Assembly: GCA_903925075.1 (NCBI GenBank)
Contig: CAIYDQ010000124.1
Location: 1 to 35,629, forward strand
From: an uncultured Geobacter sp.
GTDB taxonomy: Bacteria > Desulfobacterota > Desulfuromonadia > Geobacterales > Geobacteraceae
Length of the DNA stretch: 35,629 nucleotides
Direction: 5' to 3'
Position numbers and translations under genes: made by a program. This document shows positions 16,981 to 24,448 of the stretch, one piece after another; position 1 is the first letter of the stretch; each line of letters starts with the position of its first letter. A model generated the notes under the pieces. That model was not told where the DNA came from and did not search any database. It was given only the letters and a program-made list of their open reading frames with translations.

Positions 16981-17862
16981 ATGGACATCTATCAGACCGT
17001 CACAGATCGTATCGTCGCACTACTCGAAGCCGGAACCTGCCCCTGGAAGAAATCATGGTCGGGTGGTAGCGGAATGCCTCGGAACTTGGTGTCTAAGAAG
17101 GAGTATCGCGGGATAAATCCCTTCCTACTGTCAGCAATGCCCTACTCGTCGCCATACTGGGTCACGTACAAGCAGGCTGTTTCCCTTGGTGGGCATGTGA
17201 AGCGCGGTGAGAAGTCAAGCATGGTTGTCTTCTGGAAGATGCTGGACAAGAGGGCTGCTACTGACCAAGACGACGAGGCTACCACAAAAACCGGCAAGAT
17301 ACCCATGCTCAAATTCTACAACGTGTTTTCCGTGGAGCAGTGTGAGGGACTGACTATACCACCGGAGCCAGAGGAGGCGGTCAACGTTTTCACGCCTATC
17401 GAGAACGCAGAGCGGATCGTTCAGGGATACAAGGGAGCACCTATTATCCGGTACGGTGGCAACAGAGCATTCTACCGGCCTCTTGATGACACAGTGACTA
17501 TGCCGTTTCCACACACCTTTGACCGGAGTGAATCCTTCTACGCTGTACTCGCGCACGAACTTGGACATAGCAGCGGGGCAAAGCATCGGCTGGCGAGAAA
17601 GGAGGTTGTGGACGTGAACGCTTTTGGATCGCATGATTACTCGGTTGAGGAGTTGGTCGCCGAGTTCACTGCGTCATTCCTTTGTGCTCACGCCGGGATA
17701 AGTAGCGAAACCATAGATATGAGTGCAGCTTACATCAAAGGGTGGTTGTCGGTGCTCAAGGGAGATAAGAAAATGCTCGTCGTAGCGGCTGCACGAGCGC
17801 AAGTCGCCGCAGACCTAATACTTGGAAGGAAGTTTGGTCCCGAAGATCCTGACCCTGAGTAA
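16981..17862 (+). CDS. ArdC-like antirestriction protein with zincin domain
   Basis: This is a 293-aa protein. The N-terminal ssDNA-binding ArdC domain (about 1-125) is typical: VTDRIVALLEAGTCPWKKSW, then NPFLLSAMPYSSPYWVTYKQA. The C-terminal metallopeptidase-like part has H192-E-L-G-H196 (HELGHSSGAKHRL) and the later glutamate in VEELVAEF (E223/E224). The pattern follows the ArdC family of conjugative plasmids, which protects incoming DNA from restriction. AAGGAGG lies just upstream of 16981; the longer in-frame start at 16801 runs through a terminator and is rejected. Together with the type I RM, the element carries both a restriction enzyme and a probable anti-restriction protein. Confidence 0.9.
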   Translation: MDIYQTVTDRIVALLEAGTCPWKKSWSGGSGMPRNLVSKKEYRGINPFLLSAMPYSSPYWVTYKQAVSLGGHVKRGEKSSMVVFWKMLDKRAATDQDDEATTKTGKIPMLKFYNVFSVEQCEGLTIPPEPEEAVNVFTPIENAERIVQGYKGAPIIRYGGNRAFYRPLDDTVTMPFPHTFDRSESFYAVLAHELGHSSGAKHRLARKEVVDVNAFGSHDYSVEELVAEFTASFLCAHAGISSETIDMSAAYIKGWLSVLKGDKKMLVVAAARAQVAADLILGRKFGPEDPDPE

Positions 17863-17945
17863 GGATGTACCTGGAGCAGCATAATCCGCCCTTGTGCCGA
17901 CCACATGAAGTCAGCTATTATCCCAACCAACAAAGGAGCATGACC

Positions 17946-18644
17946 ATGGAACAAAACCCGATCATCGAGAAAATCAAGAAACTTTTGGCCCTTGCCAACT
18001 CCAGCAACGAACATGAAGCCGCACTGGCTGCATCACATGCCCAAAGGCTACTATCCGAGCATAACCTAGCCATGGCAGACATCGAGGCGGCTCACAGGCC
18101 AGACAAGGCTGACAAGGTCGAAGCCAATGTATCCAAGACCCTGCCTAAATGGGTTCGAATTCTCAGCGCTGGTGTCAGTACGGCATTCGACTGCCAGGCT
18201 GTCCACTACCCGTCTACCGGCAAGATGATTTTTATCGGTGTCGGGGCTGACGTACAGATTGCAGCATATACGTTCGCTTACTTGGACCGGACAGCACGGA
18301 AGCTTTGCGCCAATTACATGAAGCACCACGTAGACAGCGAGATACCAAACCGCCACCGGGAGCTGATGCGTCAGTCCTACTACTTGGGAGCCATAACGAC
18401 CATCAACTTACGGCTCAGGGAGCAGAAGCAACAGACCCCGATTACCCCTGGAGCACTGGTGCCGGTCAAAGCTGGCCTCATAAAGAGAGCAATGGGTGAC
18501 ATCGGACCAACCCGCACCGTCAGGAGCAGGAAGAGTTACATCAACTCGGATGCCTACAACCAGGGAAAGGATGACGGTAAGCAGGTAGGTATCCAGCAAG
18601 GTATCGGTGCGTCAACTCATGTTCAGGGGGCCATCATCGGGTAA
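17946..18644 (+). CDS. DUF2786 domain protein
   Basis: This is a 232-aa protein. The N-terminal DUF2786 is clear: IIEKIKKLLALANSSNEHEA, then AASHAQRLLSEHNLAMADIE (about 5-45). The following region (DCQAVHY, IFIGVGADVQIAAYTFAYL) matches the domain usually fused to it in phage and island proteins. Biochemical function is unknown. The start at 17946 has AAGGAG at a good distance; the in-frame ATG at 17940 is too close to it. The gene follows the ArdC-like gene by 83 nt. Its stop codon overlaps a copy of the element repeat (18643-18663). Confidence 0.85.
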   Translation: MEQNPIIEKIKKLLALANSSNEHEAALAASHAQRLLSEHNLAMADIEAAHRPDKADKVEANVSKTLPKWVRILSAGVSTAFDCQAVHYPSTGKMIFIGVGADVQIAAYTFAYLDRTARKLCANYMKHHVDSEIPNRHRELMRQSYYLGAITTINLRLREQKQQTPITPGALVPVKAGLIKRAMGDIGPTRTVRSRKSYINSDAYNQGKDDGKQVGIQQGIGASTHVQGAIIG

Positions 18645-18668
18645 CTCGCTACTACTCTCTACCACTCT
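18643..18668 (-). repeat. third copy of the element repeat
   Basis: The 21 bp 18643-18663 are the exact reverse complement of 5452-5472 in the replication-type gene. A further ACTCTC half-site follows to 18668. It starts in the stop codon of the DUF2786 gene. Confidence 0.7.
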
Positions 18669-18687
18669 CATAGATTTCGACTCTGCA

Positions 18688-18720
18688 AGAAGGGACGGCC
18701 ACATGGTCAGTCCCTTTTTG
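18688..18720 (+). terminator. rho-independent terminator after the DUF2786 gene
   Basis: AAGGGAC (18690-18696) pairs with GTCCCTT (18710-18716), followed by a T run ending at 18719. The rest of the 313-nt gap to 18957 shows no gene; it probably holds the promoter of the next unit. Confidence 0.8.
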
Positions 18721-18957
18721 CGTTTCTGAGGGATTTCATAGTGGCTCGCCTGGGACCGGTAGTATGGACGAGTATTATCAGTTGGCCATTTTAGTTCCCA
18801 AAACATTCCTGCCAGTAACAGCCCTACAATCTAATTCCTAAGATAACGCTAACCTGCCAATCAAAACCAACCACTCAAACGCCATATTAGCCGTTCAGTG
18901 GCCTTTCTCGCGGCACCCCAAGCTAACCCCTTAATCCAACAAGTATGGAGGATCGCA

Positions 18958-19434
18958 ATGGCTCTGTTCCAATGTGGTACGTGCCTCGTCTTGTACAAGG
19001 ACCATTACCCGCCAGACGACTCTTGTATCCATTGCAAACAGGGACTTATCCGTATCGTTGCCAACCACCAACCCAAGGAGGACATCATGCACCAGATCAA
19101 CCCGACCATCAAATTATTCACCAGCCAGGACGACGACACCAATGCAATCACCATCAACAGCCTGTACTTGGATTACCAGGACAACCACTACCAGTTCCCA
19201 GGTGGAAGCAACGACACTCTCTATTTGTTCGGCCAGAGCATCGCCCTGTACTTGCTGTCGATCAACGAGCTTAGCGGAACAATGGCCCTTAACGCTTTCA
19301 TGGTGCCACAGCCCGATCCCGTCAACAGCATCTATCTCCACAACGAGCAGCAGATTCAACTCGCCCTTGGACACGGCTGGAAAGATATGTCACCGGAAGC
19401 CATCGTGGGAAAGCTGATCGACCTTCTGATCTAA
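18958..19434 (+). CDS. zinc-ribbon-containing hypothetical protein
   Basis: This is a 158-aa ORF. The N-terminal 43 residues hold a CxxC...CxxC set (CGTC and CIHC, LFQCGTCLVLYKDHYPPDDS then CIHCKQG), a probable zinc ribbon. The remainder (from MHQINPTIKLF, 19087) looks like a separate domain of about 115 aa. Both starts have strong ribosome sites (GGAGG before 18958, AAGGAGG before 19087), so the frame may produce a full-length and a short protein, or may be a fusion of two genes. No further function is recognised. It lies 20 nt before the radC-like gene and is probably co-transcribed. Confidence 0.65.
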   Translation: MALFQCGTCLVLYKDHYPPDDSCIHCKQGLIRIVANHQPKEDIMHQINPTIKLFTSQDDDTNAITINSLYLDYQDNHYQFPGGSNDTLYLFGQSIALYLLSINELSGTMALNAFMVPQPDPVNSIYLHNEQQIQLALGHGWKDMSPEAIVGKLIDLLI

Positions 19435-19454
19435 CCAACAAAAGGAGAATTGCC

Positions 19455-19958
19455 ATGCAAACGATTGACACCCTGTTCGGGCCGGAAACCATCGCCGCCA
19501 AGCCACGATCCATAAAGTTCAAGCAGATCAAGGCCGTTTACGAAAATATGGCGGTCAGGGACAGCGTAACCAACTACCTGAAGCCCAGCACAAGATACAC
19601 GAGCCCGAGCCAGATATTTGAGACCTTCAGCTTTCTAAGGCAGGAGACCAAGGAATACTTCTGTACCGCTCACCTCGACGGCAAAAATCGCCTCATATGC
19701 TTAGACATCGTGTCCATCGGCTCACTCAACATGAGCATTGTGACACCGCGCGAAACATTCAAGACCGCACTCTTATCAAATGCAGCAGCCCTGTTGCTGG
19801 TCCATAACCACCCGACCGGAGACCCAACACCCTCCTCAGAAGACAGGGAGGTAACACGGAGGCTACAAGAGGCCGGTACGTTACTGGGGATCAAGGTGCT
19901 GGACCATATCATCGTCGGTGACCATTACTTTTCTTTCGTGGAAGGAGGTTTGATATGA
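19455..19958 (+). CDS. RadC-like JAMM/MPN domain protein
   Basis: This 167-aa protein has the JAMM metal motif VHNHPTGDPTPSSEDREVT (H-x-H, then S and D). It also has the TPRE glutamate and the typical ending LLGIKVLDHIIVGDHYFSF. The N-terminal HhH part of chromosomal RadC is missing, and the N-terminus (1-60) is different, as in the short RadC proteins of islands and prophages. The exact role of these is not known despite the 'DNA repair' name. The ribosome site AAAGGAG supports the start. Its stop overlaps the start of the next small gene (ATATGA). Confidence 0.9.
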   Translation: MQTIDTLFGPETIAAKPRSIKFKQIKAVYENMAVRDSVTNYLKPSTRYTSPSQIFETFSFLRQETKEYFCTAHLDGKNRLICLDIVSIGSLNMSIVTPRETFKTALLSNAAALLLVHNHPTGDPTPSSEDREVTRRLQEAGTLLGIKVLDHIIVGDHYFSFVEGGLI

Positions 19959-20056
19959 TTTGCGAATACTGCGGCAAGAGGTTGATGCCAGGTGTTACAT
20001 CCCGCTCTAAATCAGGAGCGTTTTTCCACGGTATTTTGGGTGGGACCGAGGGGTTT
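19955..20056 (+). pseudogene. small CxxC gene truncated by the transposon
   Basis: A frame starting at 19955 in an overlap with the radC-like stop, with AAGGAGG at 19942-19948, encodes MICEYCGKRLMPGVTSRSKS and continues to about codon 34 before entering the transposon end (the frame closes at 20071). The CxxC (CEYC) suggests a zinc-binding protein. The missing 3' part may continue after 23274, but no duplicated target sequence is visible to align the two sides. Confidence 0.55.
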
Positions 20057-20102
20057 GTCCCGGGCTGTTAAGGGAGAGCCCCCCCCTGAAGCAGCCCGGG
20101 AC
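20057..20102 (-). terminator. hairpin at the transposon left end
   Basis: GTCCCGGGCTG (20057-20067) pairs perfectly with CAGCCCGGGAC (20092-20102). It lies 7 nt after the stop of the last transposon gene and also contains the terminal TGTCCCG. It may act as both transposon end and transcription stop. The sequence GTTAAGGGAGAG in its loop (20067-20078) recurs near the other end at 23231-23242 in direct orientation. Confidence 0.5.
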
Positions 20103-20109
20103 GTTTAAG

Positions 20110-20334
20110 TCAAAACGGTTCGTCTTCGTCCCGCGTTTCATTAGGACGTCCCGTGTACACGCGCTCCTGCACCTCACGTTCCCGGACCTTGGCGTGTCCG
20201 GTTATCCGCCGCTGGTAGTGTTGCTCGAAGGCCCGACAGATTTCTTGCAAGAACTCCGACATGGCGTAGACCGATTCGTCGGAGAGGTCGTCGGGCGGAT
20301 ACAGGAACATTACCGGTGAGTCGCCTTTCTTCAT
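20110..20334 (-). CDS. small transposon-encoded protein
   Basis: This 74-aa charged protein (MKKGDSPVMFLYPPDDLSDE, with REREVQERVYTGRPNETRDE near the end) starts in an ATGA overlap with the ATPase stop. No known domain is recognised. Its tight coupling to the ATPase suggests it belongs to the transposition module. Confidence 0.65.
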   Translation of the reverse strand: MKKGDSPVMFLYPPDDLSDESVYAMSEFLQEICRAFEQHYQRRITGHAKVREREVQERVYTGRPNETRDEDEPF

Positions 20335-21125
20335 TTCATCTCCTCCATGGCGTCCTTCAGGAGATCATCGGGGAGGTGGTTGAGTCCTTTAGGAACCGCC
20401 AGCCGCATGGCGGTCCTCAGGATATTTCCCGCTGTACGTGGAATCCCCTGCGAGCCCTGAAGCAGCAGCTCCAGTCCCGAGTCGGAGAGGATGGTTTGGG
20501 TGCAGCCGGCACTCTGCAGTCCGTGTTGTATCAGACTGGCAAAGCGCTCCCGTCCCTTGACCGCCTCGAATTGCATGCGCAGATGCACGCGGCTCGCCAG
20601 CGCCGCGAAGGGAGCCTTGCTCAGCAGCTGGCCAAGGCTCGGATGGCCTACGAGCCAGACGGTCATGAGGTCCCTGGAGTCGAAGGCGAAGTTGAGGAAT
20701 GCCGGGAAGTCCCTGAAGAAGTCCGGCGGCAGGTTCTGGGCCTCATCGATGATCCAGACCGGCAGGACGTGCTTGCCGTCGGCTAACTCCTGTACCTTCG
20801 CCTTGATGTCGCGCCACAACTGCGAGCGCCGGTAGGCGGCGTCGAGTCCCAAGGACAGTGCCAGCTGTCGGTAGATATCCATGCGACCGAAGTCGGTCTC
20901 AGACATGTAGATGACCTGGTAGCGGTGCGGGTTCAGACCATCGGCGATCAGGCGCAGCGCCGAGGTCTTGCCGACGCCGGGTTCCCCGGTCAACAGTGCC
21001 AGTCCCGGGTTCTCCAGGAGCCACTGGAAGCGTTCTCTGAGTGCCGCGATCGCGCCGTCGTCCCACAACTGCCGTGTGTCCTTGCCAAGCGGCTGCGAGG
21101 TTAGTCCGAAGTGTTGACGGTACAT
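20331..21125 (-). CDS. transposon AAA+ ATPase (TniB/ExeA-like)
   Basis: This is a 264-aa protein. Walker A is GEPGVGKT in LLTGEPGVGKTSALRLIADG; Walker B is VWIIDEAQNLP. The N-terminus MYRQHFGLTSQPLGKD is the classic ExeA-like start (YxxHFGLxxxPF). Such ATPases act with a DDE transposase to choose and activate target DNA. I take the start at 21125, two bases beyond the transposase stop, with GGGAGG upstream; the much longer open frame to 21794 is an overlap shadow of the transposase. Confidence 0.9.
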   Translation of the reverse strand: MYRQHFGLTSQPLGKDTRQLWDDGAIAALRERFQWLLENPGLALLTGEPGVGKTSALRLIADGLNPHRYQVIYMSETDFGRMDIYRQLALSLGLDAAYRRSQLWRDIKAKVQELADGKHVLPVWIIDEAQNLPPDFFRDFPAFLNFAFDSRDLMTVWLVGHPSLGQLLSKAPFAALASRVHLRMQFEAVKGRERFASLIQHGLQSAGCTQTILSDSGLELLLQGSQGIPRTAGNILRTAMRLAVPKGLNHLPDDLLKDAMEEMK

Positions 21126-21126
21126 G

Positions 21127-22470
21127 TTAGACCTCCCCTTCCGGCATCGAGCCAATGAGGTCGCGCCTCTGCCGTTCCAGTGCCAGTTCCACCGCATTGA
21201 CTCCGGAGACGTTGCGAGCGGCAACGGCCCCGGTTGAGCCCTGCCTTCTCTTTCTGCGGCAGTTGGCGATGGCATCCAGGGGCGTGGCCTGGCCCAGCGG
21301 CTCACCTTTGAGCGATTCCACACCGACCACCTTCTGCCGGTGCGGATCGACCACCAGCTTGACGGTCTGTCCGACCAACTCGAAGGGGACCTCGAAGCGC
21401 CCACCCTCGTACGACACGGTACCGTCCTTCCTGACCAACCGGTCGTGACGGTGCAGGAAGAGCTCATCGATTCGGGAGGCGAAGGGTCCCAAGGAGCGGA
21501 TACGGAGAAGATCCAGCCGGTAGCGCTCCAGGGGAGTGAGCCCGTCAAGGCCTGTATGCGGGACCTTGTGATAGCACTCCTCCAGCCAGGCCCAGAGCCG
21601 GGCGTTGAGGTCGAAGATGTCGCGGACCCTGTCCATATCCAGTTCGTTGAGGAAGCCCTGGCGAATGGTCCGGTGCCAGCGTTCCAGCTTTCCCTTCCCC
21701 TCGGGAGCGTAGGGACGACAGTAGACAAGCCTGATCTCCAGGCGGGCGCAGACCGCCTGCAGCGTCGTGGCCCGATAGGCGGAGCCGTTGTCAATGACCA
21801 GGCGGACCGGGAGCCCTCGTTTCAAGAGCGCCTGCTTCAGCACCCCCTCGACCTCCAGAGCGGTTTCTGCCGTGCAGAAGGCGCTGTGGGTGATGAGTCG
21901 GGAGGCATCGTCCATGAAGGAAACGAGATAGACCTTCCTGTACCTGCCGTCCACGAGCACCTTGGGGCCGTGCATGACATCGCCGTACCAGATGTCTCCG
22001 GCGTGGGCGGCCACGAACGATCTGTGCTCCACCGGCTGAGCCTGGCTGCCGGGAAGGTTAGAGATGCCTCGTTGCTGCAACAATCGATGAATGCTGGAGC
22101 GGGATAGCCTGGTGGCGCCGGGAAGCCCGGAGGCGGACACCAACTGCCGGATCGTCCGCAAAGAACGTCCGGGGTTCTCCTCCTTCGCCGTGCAGACGGC
22201 CTTTTGGAGAGCCTCCGTCATCTTGGAGCTGCCGCGGTCCGAACGGGGCTTGGGGGTAAGCGCGTCGATCCCTCCCCGCTTCCAGGCGTAGTACCATCCC
22301 TCGATGGTCTTCTCGCTGAGGAAGGATCTTCTGGAGTCGGGGATGGCATAGCTCCTGGCGGAGAGCTCGCGCACGAGCGCCTTGAGATCCCCCTTCTCCA
22401 GGCGGTTCCGGCTGGCCAAAGGCCCCAGCACCGAGAGTCGGAACAGGGCATGTGGGTGAATCTGTTGCAT
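21127..22470 (-). CDS. DDE (rve-type) transposase
   Basis: This is a 447-aa protein. The N-terminal HTH region (ALVRELSARSYAIPDSRRSF, WYYAWKRGGIDAL) binds transposon ends. The catalytic core has D in IWYGDVMHGP, D in LVIDNGSAYRA, and E in GKGKLERWHRTIR. A C-terminal beta-barrel-like part follows (YEGGRFEVPFELVGQ). I prefer the start at 22470 because AAGGAGG lies just upstream, rather than 22500. It is coupled to the ATPase. All three catalytic residues are present, so the transposon may be active. Confidence 0.93.
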   Translation of the reverse strand: MQQIHPHALFRLSVLGPLASRNRLEKGDLKALVRELSARSYAIPDSRRSFLSEKTIEGWYYAWKRGGIDALTPKPRSDRGSSKMTEALQKAVCTAKEENPGRSLRTIRQLVSASGLPGATRLSRSSIHRLLQQRGISNLPGSQAQPVEHRSFVAAHAGDIWYGDVMHGPKVLVDGRYRKVYLVSFMDDASRLITHSAFCTAETALEVEGVLKQALLKRGLPVRLVIDNGSAYRATTLQAVCARLEIRLVYCRPYAPEGKGKLERWHRTIRQGFLNELDMDRVRDIFDLNARLWAWLEECYHKVPHTGLDGLTPLERYRLDLLRIRSLGPFASRIDELFLHRHDRLVRKDGTVSYEGGRFEVPFELVGQTVKLVVDPHRQKVVGVESLKGEPLGQATPLDAIANCRRKRRQGSTGAVAARNVSGVNAVELALERQRRDLIGSMPEGEV

Positions 22471-22598
22471 GATGGCCTCCTTGGAATGAAATGCATCCAT
22501 TAGAGACCATAACGCAGCGGAATATAAGGTGACAAAGTCTGTGGGGTGCCTAAAGGCGAAGCCTCAGCCGTGTCCCTCGAAGTGCGGGGATAAGCGGA

Positions 22599-23141
22599 TC
22601 ATGGGACGACGACCTTCTCCGCGTGCAACAGGGTCATTGCCGATGACAGCGGGCGTAGTGCAAGCAAGGCCTTCCAGAACTCCGCGAACTCGCCATGCCT
22701 CCCCATGCAGGGGAAGTGCGGGAGCAGGTTCAGCGAAAAGGCAGGATGGCGATCGTGCAAACGCCGCCACCAGCGCTTGACGGTCTTGCGGCTGACCCGG
22801 CTGCCGTTCGAGGCGCGAGTGCGACCCAGTGAGTTGCCGGCCAATAGCAGCAGGAAGATGATCTGCCTCACTTCCCACAGGTACCAACTGCGGGGCGGAA
22901 TGCACTCCGGCAACACCGAGCAAGTGCAGCCGCATTCCGGGCAGTAAAAGCGGGGGATCGGTACCGGGTTCAGGCTGGACTCGTTCATATCTTTACGGTC
23001 CGGCTTCCTGGTATAGCAACCATGGCACCAGACTCTGGTGTGACCGCAGGGACACCTGTCTGGGCGGTAGGACTCCGGGTTCCTCCTCAGAGACGTGAGG
23101 TGTTGAAGGAGGGAAAAAATTCCCGGTAGTATGAGCGTCAT
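22599..23141 (-). CDS. DUF6431-type zinc-binding protein of the transposon
   Basis: This is a 180-aa protein. Cysteine clusters CPCGH...CHGC (about 31-42) and CPECGCTC (about 68-75) suggest two zinc knuckles, followed by an HTH-like segment (SRVSRKTVKRWWRRLHDRHP). The pattern matches the DUF6431 proteins that accompany this kind of transposase. It is probably a transposon-end-binding accessory protein or regulator; that role is inferred. It lies 128 bp upstream of the transposase on the same strand. Confidence 0.75.
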   Translation of the reverse strand: MTLILPGIFSLLQHLTSLRRNPESYRPDRCPCGHTRVWCHGCYTRKPDRKDMNESSLNPVPIPRFYCPECGCTCSVLPECIPPRSWYLWEVRQIIFLLLLAGNSLGRTRASNGSRVSRKTVKRWWRRLHDRHPAFSLNLLPHFPCMGRHGEFAEFWKALLALRPLSSAMTLLHAEKVVVP

Positions 23142-23325
23142 GAGTGTCCCCTTGGCAACGTGATCGGCAGCGGCCGTCCCGCGATACTAAAGGATAATGA
23201 CGAGGTTTACAGCAGATTCGTACCACGCTGGTTAAGGGAGAGTTTCAACTCGCGCCCTAGCCGTACGCGGGACAAAAGACCTCCATTCTCATGACAGAGA
23301 GAGGGACGTAACACCAGGAGACACG

Positions 23326-23613
23326 GTGCACGGTATCAAGTACGGAACGCTTGGGAACGACAGGAGGTTCAAGCCCGCACTCGAATCAGCGGTGACAATT
23401 GTATGCGGCACCTGTGGGACCGACATATACCGGGTCGTCTATGGCAACCTGGACAACGAGAAATACACGTATCAAATAATCTTCAAGATGTTGGAGGAGC
23501 TTGGCGCTCTGATGAAAAACGGATACAAGTTCGCCCAGGGGATAGCTAGCCTGCCACGAGAAGAACAGGTAAAATTGAAACGCTTGATCGGTATCTGCAA
23601 AATCAGAAGGTAA
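23326..23613 (+). CDS. small hypothetical protein, GTG start
   Basis: This is a 95-aa protein starting at a GTG preceded by AGGAG at the right distance. It has one CGTCG motif (VCGTCGTDIYRVVYGN) that may be a half zinc site, then a helical part (IIFKMLEELGALMKNGYKFA) and a basic end. No family is recognised. It is the last gene before the right end of the element and was probably downstream of the radC-like unit before the transposon inserted. Confidence 0.55.
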   Translation: MHGIKYGTLGNDRRFKPALESAVTIVCGTCGTDIYRVVYGNLDNEKYTYQIIFKMLEELGALMKNGYKFAQGIASLPREEQVKLKRLIGICKIRR

Positions 23614-24357
23614 TCCCGCCATTTTCCGCCTGTACCAAGTCCACACCAAATACTCCTTGTTACCGACATGAAGTATCTCCAATATTTAAGCCACCGCTAC
23701 CCCTAGGTTGCTAGTCTTAGTTTAAGGGGAGGCTAACCCCTGTCTTGACTAGTAAAGTGGCTCTAAAACGCTAATATGGAGGTCGGTGTTTTTAGCGCCC
23801 CCGCTATATATAGTTGGACTTGGTCTATATGTTGTGGTCTTGGTGCAGGCGGATACCACTGTAAGAGTGCTGCTGTGTAATATCGGCATGTTACGTTGAT
23901 TTGGCTGTGAAGTTGCATCGTTTGGACCAGCAGCACCCCAATATCCATGTCCCGTCGTTCCAGTCCCAGTACCCCTTGAAATCATCGGCGGTGGCTGTGG
24001 TGCCGGATGTCGGTGTAAATTGGGGAGGATATCCTAGCGTGCGACGAATTCAAAATCTGCGGTTAGGATGGTTGCCGGTAGGGAGGATGGTTGCTCAGGC
24101 CGAGAAAAATCTTTTCGGTCTCTCAAGATCAATTTGCAAAAAACGCAAATCGACCTTTCGAGATCCGAGCCTTAAGTCCTTTCTCGTGGTGCACTCCTGG
24201 TGCACTAGGGCATAAAACAAGGCGAATGTGGGCATGGTCCAGCGACTGTCGGCAACAGATCGTCAAGTGAGCCATCATGTCGTAAATACAGGGGAAAATG
24301 TGTTGTGCTCGACCGTGATTTGTGGTACTGTTTTGCCATGAATAAGACCCTTTTGAT
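23614..24357. other. non-coding right arm of the element (744 nt)
   Basis: No real gene is supported here. Visible structures: a nested hairpin 23711-23752 (CTAGTC/GACTAG outside, AGGGG/CCCCT inside); CCGAgAAAAatcTTTTCGG (24100-24118), a probable terminator; ATTTGC/GCAAAT (24132-24150); and the arm repeats at 24187-24206. The region probably holds attR arm sites for integrase and excisionase. Confidence 0.5.
24187..24206 (+). repeat. right-end arm-type repeats TGGTGCACT (two copies)
   Basis: TGGTGCACT occurs at 24187-24195 and 24198-24206, period 11 bp, matching the pair at 144-163. Both pairs are preceded by CG. The copy lies about 150 bp inside attR. Confidence 0.6.
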
Positions 24358-24404
24358 GATTGAAAATCCTCGTGTCGGCGGTTCGATTCCGTCTCTGGGC
24401 ACCA
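24358..24404 (+). repeat. attR: 47-bp direct repeat of the tRNA-Phe 3' half
   Basis: This is identical to 50-96 at all 47 positions. The acceptor 5' strand and D arm are absent, so it is not a functional tRNA. It marks the right boundary of the element. Confidence 0.93.
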
Positions 24405-24414
24405 CCAAAAAATT

Positions 24415-24448
24415 AAGGGGTTAGTCGGCAACGGCTAACCCCTTTTTT
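24415..24448 (+). terminator. rho-independent terminator after attR
   Basis: GGGGTTAG (24417-24424) pairs with CTAACCCC (24435-24442), followed by six T residues. It probably was the terminator of the tRNA-Phe before insertion. The rest of 24449-24784 is gene-free; it ends in an AT-rich stretch with two TATTTGCG copies and GCAAATA that may control the following gene. Confidence 0.85.

Larger units (their letters stand above)
20056..23274 (-). mobile_element. DDE/AAA transposon with DUF6431 protein (about 3.2 kb)
   Basis: Both ends read inward as TGTCCCG (20056-20062, and the complement of 23268-23274); the match can be widened to TTTGTCCCG by including flanking T/A bases. Inside, all on the minus strand, are a DUF6431-type protein, a DDE transposase, an ExeA/TniB-like ATPase and a small protein. 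The gene set resembles TniA/TniB, IstA/IstB or Mu A/B type transposition modules. No clear target-site duplication is visible. The transposon is more GC-rich than the surrounding element, so it is a later insertion. Confidence 0.75.
50..24404. mobile_element. integrative element in tRNA-Phe (about 24.3 kb)
   Basis: The element is bounded by a perfect 47-bp direct repeat of the tRNA-Phe 3' half. A tyrosine integrase gene lies next to the intact tRNA, the usual arrangement for tRNA-targeting islands. It also carries two excisionase-like HTH proteins, a replication-type ATPase, a type I RM system, ArdC-like, DUF2786 and RadC-like proteins. I see no relaxase, coupling protein, type IV secretion or phage structural genes. 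It is therefore best described as an integrative mobilizable or satellite-type island, not an ICE or complete prophage. Base composition is visibly lower in GC than the host genes after 26.7 kb, consistent with transfer. Confidence 0.9.

Noticed and set aside
21126-21794. Long upstream extension of the transposon ATPase
   Set aside because: The extra frame overlaps the transposase in another frame; the MYRQHFGL start at 21125 with a ribosome site is the true beginning.
24358-24404. A second tRNA-Phe gene
   Set aside because: Only the 3' half is present; the 5' acceptor strand and D arm are missing, so it is an attachment-site remnant.
50-24404. Self-transmissible ICE or complete prophage
   Set aside because: No relaxase, coupling ATPase, type IV secretion, capsid, tail or lysis genes are recognisable in the interval.
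24129-24431. Minus-strand ORFs containing WCPETESNRRHEDFQSS
   Set aside because: This is the well-known artefact from translating tRNA 3' halves in antisense; here it overlaps the attR copy of tRNA-Phe. No real gene.
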